A DNA stretch of 64,000 nt from DATFCK01 sp963728975 (GTDB lineage: Bacteria > Verrucomicrobiota > Verrucomicrobiia > Chthoniobacterales > UBA10450). Where the stretch lies: contig CAVSMF010000002.1 of assembly GCA_963728975.1 (NCBI GenBank), positions 248,001 through 312,000 of the forward strand. Direction: 5' to 3'. Shown here one piece after another: positions 48,052 to 56,338 of the stretch. Position numbers and translations under genes: made by a program. Below the pieces are notes generated by a model. The model made no database searches. It worked only from the letters and a program-made list of their open reading frames with translations, and was not told the DNA's origin. How positions within the stretch are numbered: position 1 is the first letter of the stretch; the number at the start of each line of letters is the position of its first letter.

Positions 48052-48420
48052 CTCCCCCAAATGTGGGAGGGACCTCCGGTCGCGACCGTTTCCCCGCGTT
48101 GAGCGCTAGCCCTTGGACAGCCCCGAACTCTTTCGGGGTTGAACGTTTGCTCCCACGCCGCTCCCTTGAATATTGAAGCTTGGATATTCCCTGGGGTTTG
48201 GGTTTTAGAACTTGGTGCTTCGCTTCCGTCCTCTTCCCCAAAGTGGGAGGCGCCTAAGTGCGGCGACCGTTTCCCCGCGTTGAGCGTTGAGCGCTAGCCC
48301 TTGGACAGCCCCGAACTCTTTCGGGGTTGAACGTTTTGCCCTCCCTCCGCCCCTTGAATATTGGAGCTTGGATATTCCCTGGGGTTTGGGTTTTAGAACT
48401 TGGTGCTTCGCTTCCGTCTT
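48052..48420. repeat. Family C repeats, tandem copies 3 and 4
   Basis: Two complete units in tandem, starting at 48052 and 48234 (182-bp period), with only scattered substitutions: GACCTCCGGTCGCGACCG in one corresponds to CGCCTAAGTGCGGCGACC in the other. They fill the 502-base gap between the antitoxin gene and the DUF2059 gene. Confidence 0.85.
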
Positions 48421-48493
48421 CCTTGGCACCCGCAGGCCTCGCGAAGGCGGCTGACCGCTGACGTCTGACTTCTGACCGCTGCGCGCCCCGCGC

Positions 48494-49009
48494 CTACTTG
48501 CCCGCTTTTTCCGCCTCCGCCACTTCCTGTTGCATCTCCTGAATGCGCTGCATTATCGGACGCACCATCTGCATCGTTTGGTTCTGCGCGTTCTGGATCG
48601 CGACAGGCAGTTTGACGACGAGACTTTGACCTACCGGGGTTTTGTAAAAGGCAATCATGGCGTCGACTTCCTCCTGGGTGAACGCGTTTTGATATATCTC
48701 GATGTAAACCGGCTCCATTTTCTCCCAGGCCAGACCCTCCTTTATTAGAGTGCGCACATCGGCACGGCATCTTGCCACGCTGGCCTTGGCCACAGGCGGA
48801 AGCGGCTTACCCTGGGATGCCTGTTGCGCCGCGGTTTCCATGAGCTTATTCATCTGGGCCGCGATCGCATCCAGCCCGTTGTGCAACTGCATGAGATTCA
48901 GCAACTGCTTGATTGACGCCTCGTTTGGCTTCGGGTCTGCGGCCCGAATCATCGGGATCGAAAAAGCCAATATTACGAGAACAAGAGCAAAATAGATTCG
49001 TCTAAACAT
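48494..49009 (-). CDS. DUF2059 domain secreted protein
   Basis: About 171 residues from the ATG at 49009, which begins a clean signal peptide (MFRRIYFALVLVILAFSIPM, ending IRAAD). The extra 130 codons upstream are non-coding in character. The mature part is helical, with the DUF2059 core EMEPVYIEIYQNAFTQEEVDAMIAFYKTPVGQSLVVKLP near its C-terminus. The domain is widespread in exported proteins of unknown function. Flanked by repeats, no operon partner. Confidence 0.85.
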   Translation of the reverse strand: MFRRIYFALVLVILAFSIPMIRAADPKPNEASIKQLLNLMQLHNGLDAIAAQMNKLMETAAQQASQGKPLPPVAKASVARCRADVRTLIKEGLAWEKMEPVYIEIYQNAFTQEEVDAMIAFYKTPVGQSLVVKLPVAIQNAQNQTMQMVRPIMQRIQEMQQEVAEAEKAGK

Positions 49010-49850
49010 ACGGCGGAAACCTAGAACCCGATTCCTTCCATTAAAAGGCGAAACTCTGCCTCCAACTATTTCAGAATTTCCAGCCCCGAATATTTCCCGA
49101 CCTGCCCGCGATGCGCGCCCCATCTCGGGGACCGCAAGCTTCCAGCCTGCCGCTTTCGGCAACCTGCCGAACGCTCCTCCTTCGATCTTCTCCACGCTCC
49201 GCACGCGCTGTTCTCCGTCCTCCGTCCCCTGACTTTGAATATCCGGCTTTCCATTCCGCAGTGGTAAAGCTGCAGCCGCACCGATCTGACGGCGCAAAGG
49301 TGGATCGCGAGCTCTGAGCGCGATGTTAATTAATATGCGCGAAGCGCCACTATCAGATCTCTCGCGTCCCGCGACACTTTGTCGTCGAATAATTCGTGGG
49401 GGCAAGCCTGCAGTTTATCGGCCTCGGCGGTAGCCGACTAGCAAGGCTGTCGATTCCTTTGTTACGATCACGGAAGGAACTTGGCAACTGCTTCGCGGAC
49501 TTCGACTCCAGAATAACTCCGCCGCGCACGAATTCGAACGATTGGGATTCCTGCCGCTGCGCTTCCCAAAACCGGGGAAGCGCGCGGCGACCGTCTCACC
49601 CGTGACCTCCGACTTCTTCCCGATCTCCTAACTTGCCGCCATCGGGCGTCCCCCCGCGCGCTCGCCGCGTCCTTTTGGGAGATTGTAAGTTTAAAGCTTG
49701 GAGCTTCCCTGGGGTTTGCCTGCCCGCCGTAGCTCTCGACTCGCCGTAGCTTTATGCGAAGGCTGATCGGCGAAGGAGGGGTGATTGGGATTTGGAACTT
49801 TTTCCTTCTCCCTATCTTCGATCTCCTGCACCCAACGCGTGCCCGCTTCT
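49010..49850. other. Intergenic region with family B and C fragments
   Basis: Holds a family B element with a changed core at 49298-49329 (GGATCGCG-AGCTCTGAG-CGCGAT), a family C tail at about 49685-49720, and palindromic GCTTCCAGCCTGCCG text near 49140. No convincing gene in 841 bases. Confidence 0.6.
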
Positions 49851-50924
49851 TCAGCCCATCCCGAGCGAATCGAGCGTTGGCTCGTCGATCACCGCCGTTA
49901 CCTGAAGTCCTTGATCGGCTTGGTAAGCGGTCAGCGCGTCGCGCGTCAACGGCCCGAGCAATCCATCGACCTCGCCTTGGTAATAGCCCATTTCCTGAAG
50001 CTCAGCTTGCACGTCCGCGATCACGCGGTCCGGCGGCTCCGCCCGATGACCGACATAGATCGGCGCATCGTAGGCATAATATTCGTGGCCGGGATCGTAA
50101 CCCCACGCCGGAAACCAATAGCCGTTGTTCCAATAATAATAACCGCCACCGATCAACTCGACGCGGTGATAACGAGAGTGGTACCAATTCCGATCGTGCC
50201 GTTGCGGATGATACGAACGGAACACTTCGTATTGCGGACCCGACCAGCGATCGCTCCCTTGAATCCGATAGTTCACGCTGAACTGAACCGGCGGAACCTT
50301 ATCCGGTCGCGGCTGGGCGCGAAAATTTGCGTGCTGTTTCTTGATCGTTTGTGCCTGCTGTTTCACCTGCTTCACTTTTTGCGGATCAGCATGTACGGCT
50401 TTCCCGCCCGTCGCCGCTACATTCGCATTCGCTCCGGTGTTTTGGTGACCGGTTGCTCCGGTTGCCGGAACTGATGGAGCTGCACTCGCCGATGCTGCCG
50501 TTGCCGGTGTCATGCGCGGCGCTGCTGATGCTTTTGCATTCGCCGCGCCTGCTTTCCTCCCTTTCTCACCGCGTCCGGCGTGTTTCCCGGTCGGAGCAAC
50601 AGTTGCGCTCGCTTCGACGGAAGCGTTTGTTCCGGTCGCGCGGGTCGGTGCCGACCTTTCAGCTTTCGTGCGACCCTTTCCTCGACCTTTTCCCGTGCGG
50701 GTTTCGGTAGTCGCACCGGTTTGCTTTGCCGTGTTGGCTTCAGACTTGACCGCCTTTTGGCCACGCGTCTCGGCCGCTTTTCGGCCGCGCGTCTTACCCG
50801 CCTTTTCTGTTGTGCCCTGCTTTTTCCCCGGGGCTGGCGATTCTTCCGTTTGCTGCGCAAACGCCGCTCCAGCCAGCGCCAGCGCCAGTGAAAGTCCAAT
50901 TAGTAAACTGGTGAATTTCTTCAT
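49851..50924 (-). CDS. Secreted low-complexity protein with peptidoglycan-binding domain
   Basis: A 357-residue exported protein. A signal peptide (about 1-23) is followed by a Lys/Arg/Ala/Thr/Gly-rich disordered region (about 25-190). A Tyr/Trp-rich segment (RSYHPQRHDRNWYHSRYHRVELIGGGYYYWNNGYWFPAWGYD) leads to a C-terminal PG_binding_1 helix bundle (VQAELQEMGYYQGEVDGLLGPLTRDALTAYQADQGL). It probably attaches to the cell wall; the basic part could bind polyanions. This is inference. Confidence 0.8.
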   Translation of the reverse strand: MKKFTSLLIGLSLALALAGAAFAQQTEESPAPGKKQGTTEKAGKTRGRKAAETRGQKAVKSEANTAKQTGATTETRTGKGRGKGRTKAERSAPTRATGTNASVEASATVAPTGKHAGRGEKGRKAGAANAKASAAPRMTPATAASASAAPSVPATGATGHQNTGANANVAATGGKAVHADPQKVKQVKQQAQTIKKQHANFRAQPRPDKVPPVQFSVNYRIQGSDRWSGPQYEVFRSYHPQRHDRNWYHSRYHRVELIGGGYYYWNNGYWFPAWGYDPGHEYYAYDAPIYVGHRAEPPDRVIADVQAELQEMGYYQGEVDGLLGPLTRDALTAYQADQGLQVTAVIDEPTLDSLGMG

Positions 50925-50961
50925 AATAGTAATGTTTAGTCGTTGGACGGCTGCGGTCTAT

Positions 50962-51198
50962 TCAAGTAACCGGCTTCGCCCTACAAAGAATTACGCCGCT
51001 CGACGGGCGGCTGGTCGCCCGATCTATGACCTCGGCCTTGGTTTTCCGGGGTGTAACGCTGTGGAGCGCCCCGGCCAGTTGGCTGATTCGATCCTGGCTG
51101 AGATTTTGGGAAAATGTCGGATTATCGATGTAATCGCGAAGCTGCTCCAGAGCCCTATGCAATGAACGGTTCCTGTAATCGCGATACGGCCCGTCCAT
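50962..51198 (-). CDS. Small hypothetical protein
   Basis: A 78-residue basic protein with a plausible amphipathic helix (RSLHRALEQLRDYIDN). No family recognised. Its start lies 25 bp after the stop of the zinc-ribbon membrane protein gene on the same strand, which supports a small operon; coding character is otherwise weak. Confidence 0.35.
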   Translation of the reverse strand: MDGPYRDYRNRSLHRALEQLRDYIDNPTFSQNLSQDRISQLAGALHSVTPRKTKAEVIDRATSRPSSGVILCRAKPVT

Positions 51199-51223
51199 GC
51201 CCTAACGAACCCGAGAATTCACT

Positions 51224-51409
51224 TTAGTGAAAAATGATTCGGTAAATGATGACGCCTAACAGTAACAGGCCTGCAACCATCAGGAAGACCCTCTTCAACT
51301 CCACCCTTGCCCACGGCGCATCTGCGACGGCTAAGGGAAAACAGTGGCGACAACGACTATCCGCAATCGCCAAGGCGTGACCACAAGTGCGGCAGGATTC
51401 TAACGACAT
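51224..51409 (-). CDS. Small zinc-ribbon single-pass membrane protein
   Basis: A 61-residue protein: a C4 zinc ribbon at the N-terminus (CRTCGH and CRHC, spaced 10 residues) and one membrane helix (about 42-58, VFLMVAGLLLLGVIIY). The ATG follows directly on the stop codon of the upstream gene (TAA then ATG), so the two are co-translated. Function unknown. Confidence 0.6.
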   Translation of the reverse strand: MSLESCRTCGHALAIADSRCRHCFPLAVADAPWARVELKRVFLMVAGLLLLGVIIYRIIFH

Positions 51410-51793
51410 TTAATTTCGCGAACCGGTTTGATTCGGCGGCAATGCCCGCGCCATTAGCGGCCGGCGCCTGCCTGGCACAGATTCTGGAGAAGCTTCGGCG
51501 GCCTCGCGCATCAATTGCGACTGCGTCGCCAGATCGACCATCCGGTGCAAGTTGCACTCGCCCTGCGCGGCATTGCTCGATGTCCGTTGGATATCGACGA
51601 GGGTCTTGCGTTGGTCCGCGTCAAGATTCGAGCCCCACACCATGGCCTCCTCCGTGCTGGCGAAAACCGGAACAGCGAGTCTTTTAATGCGTCCGAGCAA
51701 AGCGAGGCCGATGTCTGAACTGGCCACGTTCCCAGCCAAATCCACCAGCCATGTGGTGAGCCCATCTTTGTTTCTGAAAGCGGAAGTAATCAT
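51410..51793 (-). CDS. Hypothetical protein, STAS-like start
   Basis: About 127 residues from the ATG at 51793. The pattern WLVDLAGNVASSDIGLALLGRIKRLAVPVFASTEEAMVWG looks like alternating strands and helices of a small alpha/beta domain. I do not recognise the family with confidence. Its stop adjoins the start of the zinc-ribbon gene. The Arg/Pro-rich tail is probably disordered. Confidence 0.5.
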   Translation of the reverse strand: MITSAFRNKDGLTTWLVDLAGNVASSDIGLALLGRIKRLAVPVFASTEEAMVWGSNLDADQRKTLVDIQRTSSNAAQGECNLHRMVDLATQSQLMREAAEASPESVPGRRRPLMARALPPNQTGSRN

Positions 51794-52010
51794 ACCGTGA
51801 AGTCCTGTTTTGGTGCAGAGGGAAGGGGCCGGCACCTGCGCAGTGGATTGACGCTGCGATTTGTTACGTCGAGAACCTACAGCCGATATTGGTATTACCT
51901 AATGATATTAAAAGATCGACAAAGGGAACGAATCGTTCGTGTCATAAGTTTCCATTCGAGCGGGGCCTCTAATCCCAATCCGCCTTCGCAGCTGCGCGCC
52001 CACGCGTGCT

Positions 52011-52063
52011 CGGGGAGCGCACGCGCCTCGCGTGTTGGCGAAGGCGCCCTCGCCTTCGCGAAC
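52011..52063. repeat. Family D element, short form
   Basis: CGGGGAGCGCACGCGCCTCG start followed by a TTGGCGAAGGCG-CCCT-CGCCTTCGCGAA stem. The stem sequence differs from the other family D copies but stays self-complementary. It ends directly at the NERD gene stop. Confidence 0.82.
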
Positions 52064-52064
52064 T

Positions 52065-52805
52065 TTAGCTCCTGACGGACCTCTCTAAATGCGACGCGAT
52101 GAGCTTGATCTCACTGCCCGTCAACTCCGGCTGCTTATTCTCAAAGTACCTTAGCAGGCGATTAGGCGTAAGAACGCGCGTGCTCGTCGTCTGCCACCGA
52201 TCCTTGATCTTCCAATCGCCCACAAATACTACGATTGGAGTCACCCAAAAATCTTTGCCGCAATGCTCTTTCAGAAGACGGTTCACATCGCCCGCATTTG
52301 ACCGCGCCTGCTTTAGCGGGTCCGCTTCCTCTTGTCTCCCATCGACGAACACTCCTTCTCCATTCCGAACCTCGATTTCGCCATAGCCGCTCCGAAACTT
52401 AGTCTCGATCACGAAAACGCCGCCGGGACCGACCACGACGTGGTCAATATTATAACCCGTCCGTGCAATATCATGAATGGCGCGGTATCCGACGCTACGG
52501 AGCTCTTCAAGAATCTCCGCCATTTTGAGTTCGCCACGCTCACCCCGATTCAGGTTACGGAATCGCGGTATTAAGCGCCCGATCGCGATACCTGCGACAC
52601 CCGTAACCGCGATAGCAACCATTAGCACCAGCTTTGGATGTGGCGGCTGATGAGTTTGCGATTTAAATTCTTCCCAGGCCCAAAGAATCCAGAGAAAAAC
52701 GGCGGTAAAGTAAAAGGGGATTAGCCGGTTGTCAGTGAGCCATTCCTTTTCGTCCCGAATTGATTGTCCAGGCATCCGACGAACTTGAGGAGCTTTTGAA
52801 TCCAT
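52065..52805 (-). CDS. Membrane-anchored NERD (nuclease-related) domain protein
   Basis: A 246-residue protein. Two membrane helices (about 29-45 and 60-78) are followed by a NERD domain: RGERGELKMAEILEEL, GYNIDHVVVGPGGVFVIETKFRSGYGEIEV with a D...ExK nuclease-like core, and an ADPLKQARSNAGDVNRLL helix. NERD resembles PD-(D/E)xK nucleases; activity is unproven in most members. It shares the anchor-plus-nuclease layout of the Mrr-like protein 5 kb away. Confidence 0.85.
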   Translation of the reverse strand: MDSKAPQVRRMPGQSIRDEKEWLTDNRLIPFYFTAVFLWILWAWEEFKSQTHQPPHPKLVLMVAIAVTGVAGIAIGRLIPRFRNLNRGERGELKMAEILEELRSVGYRAIHDIARTGYNIDHVVVGPGGVFVIETKFRSGYGEIEVRNGEGVFVDGRQEEADPLKQARSNAGDVNRLLKEHCGKDFWVTPIVVFVGDWKIKDRWQTTSTRVLTPNRLLRYFENKQPELTGSEIKLIASHLERSVRS

Positions 52806-52924
52806 ATCCGCACTAAATTGCCGCTACATCCATGCCACCATTTCAAGACTTTTCGTAGTCTCCATTCCGTCACTGCTTCGCAGCGCTATGCCCTTAGCTC
52901 TTAGCCGCGCCGTCCCGCCCTTTT

Positions 52925-53105
52925 TAAGTTTAAAGATTCGCGTTTAGCTTCCCTGGGGTTTGGGTTTTGGAACTTGGGGTTTCGCTTCCGTCCTCTATCC
53001 CCTGCATCTCCCCCTTTTCTACTTCCTACTTTCTAATTTAGAGGACCTCTGTCCGCTGTCCTCCGTCCTCTCCAATGTGGGAGGCGCGTCCGCGCCGCGA
53101 CCGTC
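52925..53105. repeat. Family C repeat, copy 5 (rearranged)
   Basis: Here the tail block (TTCCCTGGGGTTTGGGTTTTGGAAC) precedes the head block (AATGTGGGAGGCGCGTCCGC), opposite to the other copies. It lies in a 384-base gap with no gene. Confidence 0.7.
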
Positions 53106-53189
53106 TGACCTCTCACTTCTAGCTTCTGCAAGCGCGACGCGCTTTTTTCTTCTCATTTTCCCGATCAACCAGTAAAAGATTGATTCGTC

Positions 53190-54029
53190 ATGAAGTTCTC
53201 CCTGTGCCGTTTCGCCCTGTTCATTTTTCTCTTCCTTCCCGTCTTCGCGCTAAACGCCGCCCTCCCCGCTTTCGATAGCGCGGCCGACCCGGTTTACGAC
53301 GCCGGCTGGACCGACGGCAGCAATGGCGGATCCGGGTTCACCCCATGGTCGATCACGACCAACGCCGATAGCACCCATTTCGCCGGCACATTCATTGGCG
53401 ACGCCGGCGCCAGTGGAGTAAATCCGGACGTCAATACCGGCGGCCGCGCCTTCGGCATGTACGCCAACACCCCGCCTAACACTTCCGGCGCAAGCGTGAG
53501 CGCAATGCGCGATTTCGCCGGCGGGCCGCTGCTGGCGGGTCAAAGCTTCAGTCTGGATATCGCGATCAATTATCGCGACGGCTCCAAGGGGATCTTACTC
53601 AATGGCGATGCGACTCCGTTTGGCCCAGTGCTAGGAGCATTCGAAACCGGCGGGTTCCCGCACTCGCACTCGCTCACGCTCTACGATGTGGTCACGCTCC
53701 AAAACGTGAACTACACATTTACTGACTATCATGCCGATTCCCTGTTTCATCTTACCTTCACGATGATCGATCTGACTCATCTGCAGGCGAACCTGACCCG
53801 CACCACCGCCGGCGGAACAGAAGATCTCGTTACCCTCACCGTTAATTCCCGGCCGGCCACCGGGTTCAATCTCTTTTACGGGTCCACCGCCCCGTACGCG
53901 CCCGAAGAAGACCTATTCTTCAATAACTTTGCCGTTACCGGCGCGGCCGTTCCCGAGCCTGATTCTGTCGCGTTGATTGCTGTTAGTGGAATAATCGTCG
54001 CAGCCCTAAAGTCGCGACGTAAAACCTAA
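53190..54029 (+). CDS. PEP-CTERM sorted exported protein
   Basis: A 279-residue protein. A signal peptide (about 1-23) starts it, and a C-terminal PEP-CTERM signal ends it: VPEPDSVALI, a short hydrophobic helix, then KSRRKT. The bulk is beta-rich with many Thr/Gly/Asn, similar to exopolysaccharide-associated surface proteins. The matching exosortase (EpsH/XrtA) is not in this window. Function beyond surface display or matrix association is unknown. Confidence 0.82.
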   Translation: MKFSLCRFALFIFLFLPVFALNAALPAFDSAADPVYDAGWTDGSNGGSGFTPWSITTNADSTHFAGTFIGDAGASGVNPDVNTGGRAFGMYANTPPNTSGASVSAMRDFAGGPLLAGQSFSLDIAINYRDGSKGILLNGDATPFGPVLGAFETGGFPHSHSLTLYDVVTLQNVNYTFTDYHADSLFHLTFTMIDLTHLQANLTRTTAGGTEDLVTLTVNSRPATGFNLFYGSTAPYAPEEDLFFNNFAVTGAAVPEPDSVALIAVSGIIVAALKSRRKT

Positions 54030-54054
54030 CAGGGTGGGGGATCGCCGGCTTGCC

Positions 54055-54402
54055 GTGAAGAAACTGCTGATCGTTGCGGCGCTCGCGGGGTTTTGTGTGT
54101 CGGACTTCGCCGAAGATCTGAAGATATCGCCAATCCGCATACCGGTTGTGTATGCTCCCGCTGTCAAAATTCCAGCTGAAGCCCGGGCCAAACATTTGAA
54201 AGGCCTGGGCGTTTTCATCGCGCATCTCTACCTCGACGGCAGCGTGCGCCAGGTCGAGATGGTGCGGTCGACCGGTCACGCAATTTTGGATAAAGCGGCC
54301 ATGGAAGCGCTGGCCAAGTGGCGGTTTACCCCAAGGACGGCGTTAAGAGTCGTAGTCCCGATGAAATTCGACGGCAACTATCCCAAAGACCGGTTCCGCT
54401 GA
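54055..54402 (+). CDS. TonB C-terminal domain protein
   Basis: About 115 residues from the GTG at 54055 (VKKLLIVAALAGF), giving a signal peptide; another GTG at 54034 is possible. The TonB_C fold is visible: GLGVFIAHLYLDGSVRQVEMVRSTGHAILDKAAMEALAKWRFTPR. The Pro-rich spacer of a real energy transducer is missing, and the N-terminus looks cleavable, so it may be a secreted TonB-like domain and not a working TonB. It lies 25 bp after the PEP-CTERM gene. Confidence 0.75.
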   Translation: MKKLLIVAALAGFCVSDFAEDLKISPIRIPVVYAPAVKIPAEARAKHLKGLGVFIAHLYLDGSVRQVEMVRSTGHAILDKAAMEALAKWRFTPRTALRVVVPMKFDGNYPKDRFR

Positions 54403-54494
54403 CTTCTGTCTTCTGCATGTCCCCTGTCTTCTACTTTCTACTTTCTAATTTCTAATTTAGAGGACCTCTGACCGCTGTCCTCTGTCCTCCGCCT

Positions 54495-54710
54495 TCTCCA
54501 ATGTGGGAGGCGCCTTCGTGCGGCGACCGTTTCCCGCGCCTCGCGCGGCCCAGGTAGCGACGACCCGCTCGCGAAAAGTCTTCGGAGTTGACCCATTCGA
54601 CTTCGCTCAGAGCAGGCTCTCAATCGCCATCTTCGCTTAAAGTTTAAAGCTTGGAGTTTGAAGCTTCCCTGGGTTTTGGGGTTTGGAACTTGGTGCTTTC
54701 CCTCCGTCCC
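54495..54710. repeat. Family C repeat, copy 6 (diverged)
   Basis: Head AATGTGGGAGGCGCCTTCGT at 54500 and tail CTTCCCTGGGTTTTGGGGTT near 54665, with a different middle. The remainder of the 807-base gap (54403-55209) shows only short palindromes and no gene. Confidence 0.65.
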
Positions 54711-55181
54711 TCGTCTTCCGTTCCCCGCCTGCAACGCTATGCGTAGCCCTGCGGGCAGGTCCGTCCTCGTAATCCCATGTCGTCCCTTCGTCCGTAGTCC
54801 TGTCGTCTGCGCTGCTTCGCAGCGCTATGCCCGTAGTCCTTTCGGCTTTTCAGCCGAAACACCTCCTGCTAGCTTCGCCGGTGCTATGTTCTCCCCGGAA
54901 CAGCCGATAACCGAGAGATTGAAGCACCGGTCATCCGGCGCGGTTGGCTTTTCCGGAACCGCAGCGCACCCACTTCGCTGCTTGAGGAAGGGAAACATCG
55001 ACGGTTTCGCTGACCGGGAGATTTGCTGAGAGGTCGATGTGATGCGGGCCACGTCCTCGGCGGCCACTGAATATATAAGCTGCAATCGTCAAGCCACTTA
55101 TATGTGCGATAAGCGGTCTTTGACAAGGGGTAAGTGGTCTTGTGATCCGGCGAAGAGGAATTCGACTTGCAAAAATAGTGA

Positions 55182-55209
55182 TTGACATATTAACCTAAAG
55201 GTTAAAGGT
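55182..55209 (+). promoter_or_regulatory. Promoter and palindromic operator of the HigBA-like module
   Basis: TTAACCT-AA-AGGTTAA at 55190-55205 is a perfect 7-bp inverted repeat ending 4 bases before the toxin ATG. TTGACA at 55182 and TTGCAA at 55167 (paired with TATTAA at 55189) are candidate promoter elements. Autoregulation by the downstream HTH antitoxin is the expected use. Confidence 0.65.
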
Positions 55210-55626
55210 ATGATCATTGCTTATGAAATTAGGCGAGGAGCCCGTTTCCGTCTGATGGCAGTAGGCATCCAAGAAAATGACAAAGTCCATCTACCCTACT
55301 TGGAATTTCAACACGACGCACTGTGTCGCGCCGCAAAGGAATGGCCGAAACTTGTTCGAATCCTTGATCATACGGCCGACCACGGTCCCCCGCGAGACGA
55401 AGAAAAATCAAAGCCATTACGCGAAGGAATTTTTGAATTTAGAACGAAAGGAGGCCTAAGGCTTCTTTGGTTTTACGATGAAGGCCACGTTGTCATTTGC
55501 GTCAACGGTTACATCAAGCAGCGACAAAAGATATCAAACGCAGAAATGGACGAAGCCATTCAATGGAAAAATAATTATTTCGCGGCAAAGCGGTCAGAAA
55601 CATTAAAAGAGATCACAATACAATGA
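55210..55626 (+). CDS. HigB/RelE-type toxin (Gp49-like)
   Basis: A 138-residue toxin candidate expected to cleave mRNA at the ribosome. The core LVRILDHTADHGPPRDEEKSKPLREGIFEFRTKGGLRLLWFYDEGHVVICVNGYIKQRQKIS matches the RelE/HigB beta-sheet (strand, Arg, strand, Phe-Tyr, strand). The toxin gene comes first and overlaps the antitoxin by 4 bp (ATGA), the usual order for HigBA. Base composition is clearly more A+T-rich than the surroundings, a sign of transfer. Confidence 0.82.
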   Translation: MIIAYEIRRGARFRLMAVGIQENDKVHLPYLEFQHDALCRAAKEWPKLVRILDHTADHGPPRDEEKSKPLREGIFEFRTKGGLRLLWFYDEGHVVICVNGYIKQRQKISNAEMDEAIQWKNNYFAAKRSETLKEITIQ

Positions 55627-56060
55627 AAACGATCGAGCAAGTTCACGAAGAAATTCAAGCAGCACTTAAAGCAGCGCGCGAAACACATGAATACCGCGCT
55701 GAAGGTGCATCTATCGAGTTCACCAACGCAATGGTGACTCGAATGCGTGAAGCCGGAGTGTCTCGCAGCGAGCTAGCACGCCTGATCAAAGCCACTCCTG
55801 CCTATATTAGTAAGATCCTCCGCGGCGCCACTAATTTTTCTCTTGATAGCATGGTGAAAATCGCGAATGCGTTGCATTGCGACCTCAAGATCCATCTTCA
55901 GCCTTCGGGTGCGAAATCGCAGTGGCGGAAAGTGAATTCGAGTAAAGCACGAAACGGAGCAGCTCATTTTGCAAAGAGATCGAAGCCGGGGCGAAACCTG
56001 ACCCGAAGAAAGTCCGCTACCCGGTTGAACCGAAAGACCAAATTGGCTGTTGCCAAGTAA
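55623..56060 (+). CDS. XRE-family HTH antitoxin
   Basis: A 145-residue partner of the upstream toxin. The Xre HTH lies at about residues 37-80: MVTRMREAGVSRSELARLIKATPAYISKILRGATNFSLDSMVKIANAL. A basic tail (KRSKPGRNLTRRKSATRLNRK) follows and may add DNA affinity. It should bind the toxin and the TTAACCTAAAGGTTAA palindrome upstream. Confidence 0.82.
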   Translation: MKTIEQVHEEIQAALKAARETHEYRAEGASIEFTNAMVTRMREAGVSRSELARLIKATPAYISKILRGATNFSLDSMVKIANALHCDLKIHLQPSGAKSQWRKVNSSKARNGAAHFAKRSKPGRNLTRRKSATRLNRKTKLAVAK

Positions 56061-56338
56061 CCCTCTGCTGTTCAGCTTTCCTTTCGAAAATCCGTTTTGT
56101 CCGCGTAATCCGCGGTTTCTCTTTCCGCTTTGCCGCTATCAGTTTTCCTGTCGCGTCCGTAGCCTTGCGCGAAGGCGGATCCGAGATTACCCGCGCCCCC
56201 TTATCGGCAGCGCCCCGTCGACTATCAGTGTCGTCCTGTTTAGTTTCATCCCATCGCCGTCCTCTGTCCTCCGTCCTCTTGCTCTACGAGTCCCATCGCC
56301 GTCCTCCGTCTTCTCTCCCCGCTCCGTGCTCCCTGCTA

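Noticed and set aside
49754..50474. Plus-strand frames opposite the peptidoglycan-binding protein gene
   Set aside because: Arg/Ser-rich shadows of a low-complexity minus-strand gene.
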